From Panaeolus papilionaceus (lineage: Eukaryota; Basidiomycota; Agaricomycetes; Agaricales): 64,000 nucleotides of DNA. Positions 61,561 through 64,000 of the stretch are shown in pieces. Under the pieces are notes generated by a model. It ran no database searches and was not told the DNA's origin. It worked only from the letters and a program-made list of their open reading frames with translations. A program made the translations under genes and the position numbers. The DNA lies in contig JADNRZ010000008.1 of assembly GCA_015501605.1 (NCBI GenBank), forward strand, positions 310,001 to 374,000, written 5' to 3'. How positions within the stretch are numbered: position 1 is the stretch's first letter; the number at the start of each line of letters is the position of its first letter.

Positions 61561-62564
61561 TTAGATTCGTTTAGCAAACCCTTTCAATACTTCAACGTCT
61601 TCATTCTTCTCCTCGATTGACCTCTCCACTCGTCGAAATAGTTCTGAAAATCCTTCAAATATCTTTTTCTCATCACTGCCAACAAATCCTGCAATTTCCT
61701 CCATCTCTCCAATCCATCGATAAGCTTTCGGAATCATTGTAGGAATGGACCTCTTGATTCGTGCAAGAAGATCTGGTTGTGACTCACTGAGCTCTTGCAG
61801 TAAAGCATCGCTCGTGGCCGGAGAAGAGTTGTGAGCAGCTAATAAACAAGAGAAGAGGTTGAGCATTTTTTGACGTGTCATTCTACTTTATGTAGGGTAC
61901 ACAATTCACATACCCAGGATCTGTGTTGCGAACAATCCAATTAGCCCCTTCGAAATTCCCTGTCAATAGACATCATGAGCTACAAGTCAAGTTGTCAATT
62001 GAAGAAACTGACAGCGTATGACATCTTCAATGCGCTTGCATTCCCCACACCGTCCAATACCCTCACTTTAATTCCACTCTGCCTGATTAAGCTTTGGAAC
62101 TTTCGGAGTCCTGCCTCATTCTGTGGATCTGCCGACCCATAAATCGTTGGGGAGTAAGATCCAGAAGGTGGGCCACCTATGATACTTGCATCCACAAAGC
62201 TAATAAGAGTATCGGCAAATAGTCCGGCGATGTTTTGAGTTGTGTCCACATTAACAGCGTTGCAATCTGCAAATACCAAAGGATTGGCGTTTGTCCTCCG
62301 TTCAAGCTTCGACTCTACCAATAACTTGTTCGCAAATGAAACTGCATCACTAGGAGGGATGATGCTGAGGATAAGGTCGGCACTCTGGACAATCTCCGAC
62401 CATGGCGAATCAATCATCCCTGCCTCTGTGGCACGTTTATGGGTTGCGTCTGAGCGGCCGTCCAAATTGGTAAGAACCCGATATCCTCCTTCAACGAGTT
62501 TCTGCCCAACGCCGGCACCCATCGAACCCGCTGCGATGACTGCAATAATGGTCGGGTTGGTCAT
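61561..62564 (-). CDS. NAD-binding 6-phosphogluconate/3-hydroxyisobutyrate dehydrogenase-like protein (DUF1932)
   Basis: A beta-hydroxyacid dehydrogenase-type oxidoreductase of about 290 residues. From 62564 it opens MTNPTIIAVIAAGSMGAGVG, a GxGxxG-type Rossmann loop in which the second Gly is replaced (AAGSMGAGVG). Then QKLVEGGYRVLTNLDGRSDA, SADLILSIIPPSDAVSFANK, FADCNAVNVDTTQNIAGLFA and FVDASIIGGPPSGSYSPTIY follow, the family substrate loop. After an intron the C-terminal helical DUF1932-like part reads GISKGLIGLFATQILA and IPTMIPKAYRWIGEMEEIAG, ending KGFAKRI at 61561-61563. The substrate is unknown. Two introns are inferred. Confidence 0.82.
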
Positions 62565-62921
62565 CGTGTTGCGTACTTCTATTAGTTCGTGAGAGTCGGA
62601 TGCAAGGCAGTCGATGCACCCATGTTCTTTTCCTGCGGGTCTGACATTGCATTAAAATGGAACAATTGCGTGATATGATAACCACACGAGCATGCTTCTA
62701 AGTGCTATAGTACCCTTACAGTGCGTTAAAGCAATATATGCCCTACGATTGAACCCGACGTATGATACAAAGGTCATATAGTAGGTGCGTGTCAGAATAA
62801 CCGCTAATTATACTTTTCCATCGCGCATAGTGAGTAGCAGGGGTTGACTCATAATCGTGAGTGTCTAGAACCGGCCACCTCTTGGAAAATGATTTGTCGT
62901 CGAGATTCGACCTTGAGTTGC
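62565..62921. other. Short spacer between two minus-strand genes
   Basis: This 357-base region contains the promoter of the dehydrogenase gene and the 3' UTR of the UCH gene. No coding potential or repeat was seen. Confidence 0.4.
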
Positions 62922-64000
62922 TTAATCTTCGTCCATGTCCTCTCCACGTGCTTTCTGCCTTTCTATTCTCTCTTTCATAGCTTTTCGTGCACTCTCCTCA
63001 GCAGGAGCCAATTTCCCGGACTTTGCGAGGGCAAGCAGCAAAGCCTGAACCAAACCGACATGGTTATGTCGACGCAAGCTATTCTCGAACTGCAAAAGCA
63101 CAACATAAGACAAATACTGCGCGATTAACGGGAGAATTTAGACTCACAGCCCAACGCTCTCTCTTGGAATTCTCATTCGCGATCTTGGATAGGATATCTC
63201 CTGCAGATGCAGAATCCCCGATACTCTGACATTGTTCTAATTGAGTCTGCAATGAGGGCAGTGGGTCGTCCCGCAGTGCAAGTAGGCTGAATTCCAACTG
63301 TGGGTGTCATTAATAAGACAACTGGTAGCGCTCAAGATTCATCAAAAAGGCTGCGCACCGATCCAACGGGGTAAGTGTTTATACGAGCTTCAATCGCTTC
63401 TCTGTGACAGAAGTCAGATAAACAATCCGACACGAGGCCTTGCGAGGCTGTACAAACCTTGCAACTTTTAACCAGCCTTCACCAGACTCCTCAAATGCTC
63501 CGTGCCGGAGGGCATGTGGCTGGAGTCCATCAAGCTCATATACAGCACCCATAATCGGGGTGTAAACCACAAAGTGATAAGCGTCCTCTGTCTTTTTAGG
63601 AAGGTCGAGTCCATCCAACGAGAAAGCACTGGGTGGTGATAACGCGTTGTGCATTTCTCGAAGCCAATCAGAACCTGTAATGACCAAGCCTCGTGTTTGG
63701 GGATCCATTCCCGTGGAGAACTGAAGTAACTCGGCCAGTTGAGAACCCGTTGGCAATGAAGGGATGTTTCCTAGTGCGTTTAGCACGGCCAGTGTTGCAC
63801 AGGCATTGTTTACAACCTGATGAGCAAAGAATCCGGCAAAGTCTGGATCACTAGTTCCAGCCTTCTGGGAGGGTTCACTGCCGGAGGTTGTGGGTATCCA
63901 TTTGAACAAAAAGATAAGTGCCCGAAGAGGTTGTAATGCAGCTAAAGAGTCCGCATCGAGCGAATATAGGTCATCTACAATCATAGGTACACCTAAAGAT
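62922..64000 (-). CDS. Ubiquitin C-terminal hydrolase, UCH37/UCHL5 type, 5' end outside window
   Basis: A proteasome-associated deubiquitinase. At the right edge an exon begins after an intron acceptor (TTTAG) and reads GVPMIVDDLYSLDADSLAAL, matching the N-terminal strand of UCH37 but not its true start, so the first exon lies beyond base 64000. The catalytic Cys is in QVVNNACATLAVLNALGNI and the catalytic His in EDAYHFVVYTPIMGAVYELD. PHALRHGAFEESGEGWLKVA and, after introns, EAIEARINTYPVGSLEFSLL and the tail KAMKERIERQKARGEDMDED follow, the last resembling the C-terminal RPN13-binding tail; stop 62922-62924. All active-site residues seen are intact. Three introns of 50-60 bases are visible. 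Confidence 0.88.

Overview
The window is nuclear DNA of a filamentous basidiomycete, most likely a wood- or litter-decaying Agaricomycete. Almost every gene is split by short introns of about 45-65 bases with GTRNGY-type donors. Genes are packed on both strands with no operons, and one gene is a secreted class II heme peroxidase of the manganese-peroxidase type, a family confined to Agaricomycetes. I found no rRNA, convincing tRNA, CRISPR array, prophage or intact transposon. Gene models were built by reading exon-intron junctions by eye, so internal splice sites are inferred unless a junction is described.

Layout. 1-1420 (-) is the 5' part of an amino acid permease. 1732-2449 (+) is a small bZIP factor. 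2577-3813 (-) is a Bub2/Cdc16-type TBC GAP. 4071-7126 (+) is a large adaptin resembling AP-4 epsilon. 7195-8591 (-) is a steryl-ester-hydrolase-like lipase, divergent from 9053-10296 (+), a secreted Ser/Thr-rich protein. 11246-12910 (+) is an unrecognised 536-residue protein. 13174-14728 (-) is the DNA primase small subunit, divergent from the manganese peroxidase at 15999-17864 (+). After an empty 1.26 kb come a multi-pass membrane protein (19128-20154, -), a PHD-like/SIM protein (20312-21549, +), an F-box protein (21732-23117, +), an alpha/beta hydrolase (23835-24815, +), PEP carboxykinase (25601-27698, -) and a NAA50-like acetyltransferase (28187-28839, +).

The second half is rich in nuclear machinery. 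It holds SLX1 endonuclease with a long AT-hook tail (29123-31751, +), Mediator MED14 (31960-36269, -), a SCY1-like pseudokinase (36751-39974, +), Mediator MED12 (40428-46161, +), a SIM-bearing RING protein (46421-47549, -) and a BTB protein (47795-48806, -). Then follow two tandem YCII-domain genes (48946-50225, +), a mitochondrial enoyl-CoA hydratase (50424-51621, +), a tiny DMAC1-like membrane protein (51706-52033, -), a gene-poor 2 kb stretch, a cytochrome P450 (54074-56338, +), an Mtf2-like mitochondrial protein (56659-57868, +), a WW-MyTH4-RhoGAP protein (58104-61327, -), a DUF1932 dehydrogenase (61561-62564, -) and a UCH37-type deubiquitinase cut by the right edge (62922-64000, -).

The genes do not form one pathway. 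Local themes are lignocellulose or xenobiotic chemistry (peroxidase, P450, hydrolases), gluconeogenesis and fatty acid oxidation (PCK, enoyl-CoA hydratase), the Mediator pair flanking the SCY1 kinase, and several SUMO/ubiquitin-linked proteins (PHD-like with SIM, SLX1 with SIM-like tail, RING with SIM, F-box, BTB, UCH37). I see no obvious new multi-gene system. The most unusual items are the AP-4-like adaptin, the AT-hook-tailed SLX1, the SIM-RING protein, the tandem YCII pair with unequal introns, and the Asp/Cys-repeat secreted protein with a GC-AG intron.
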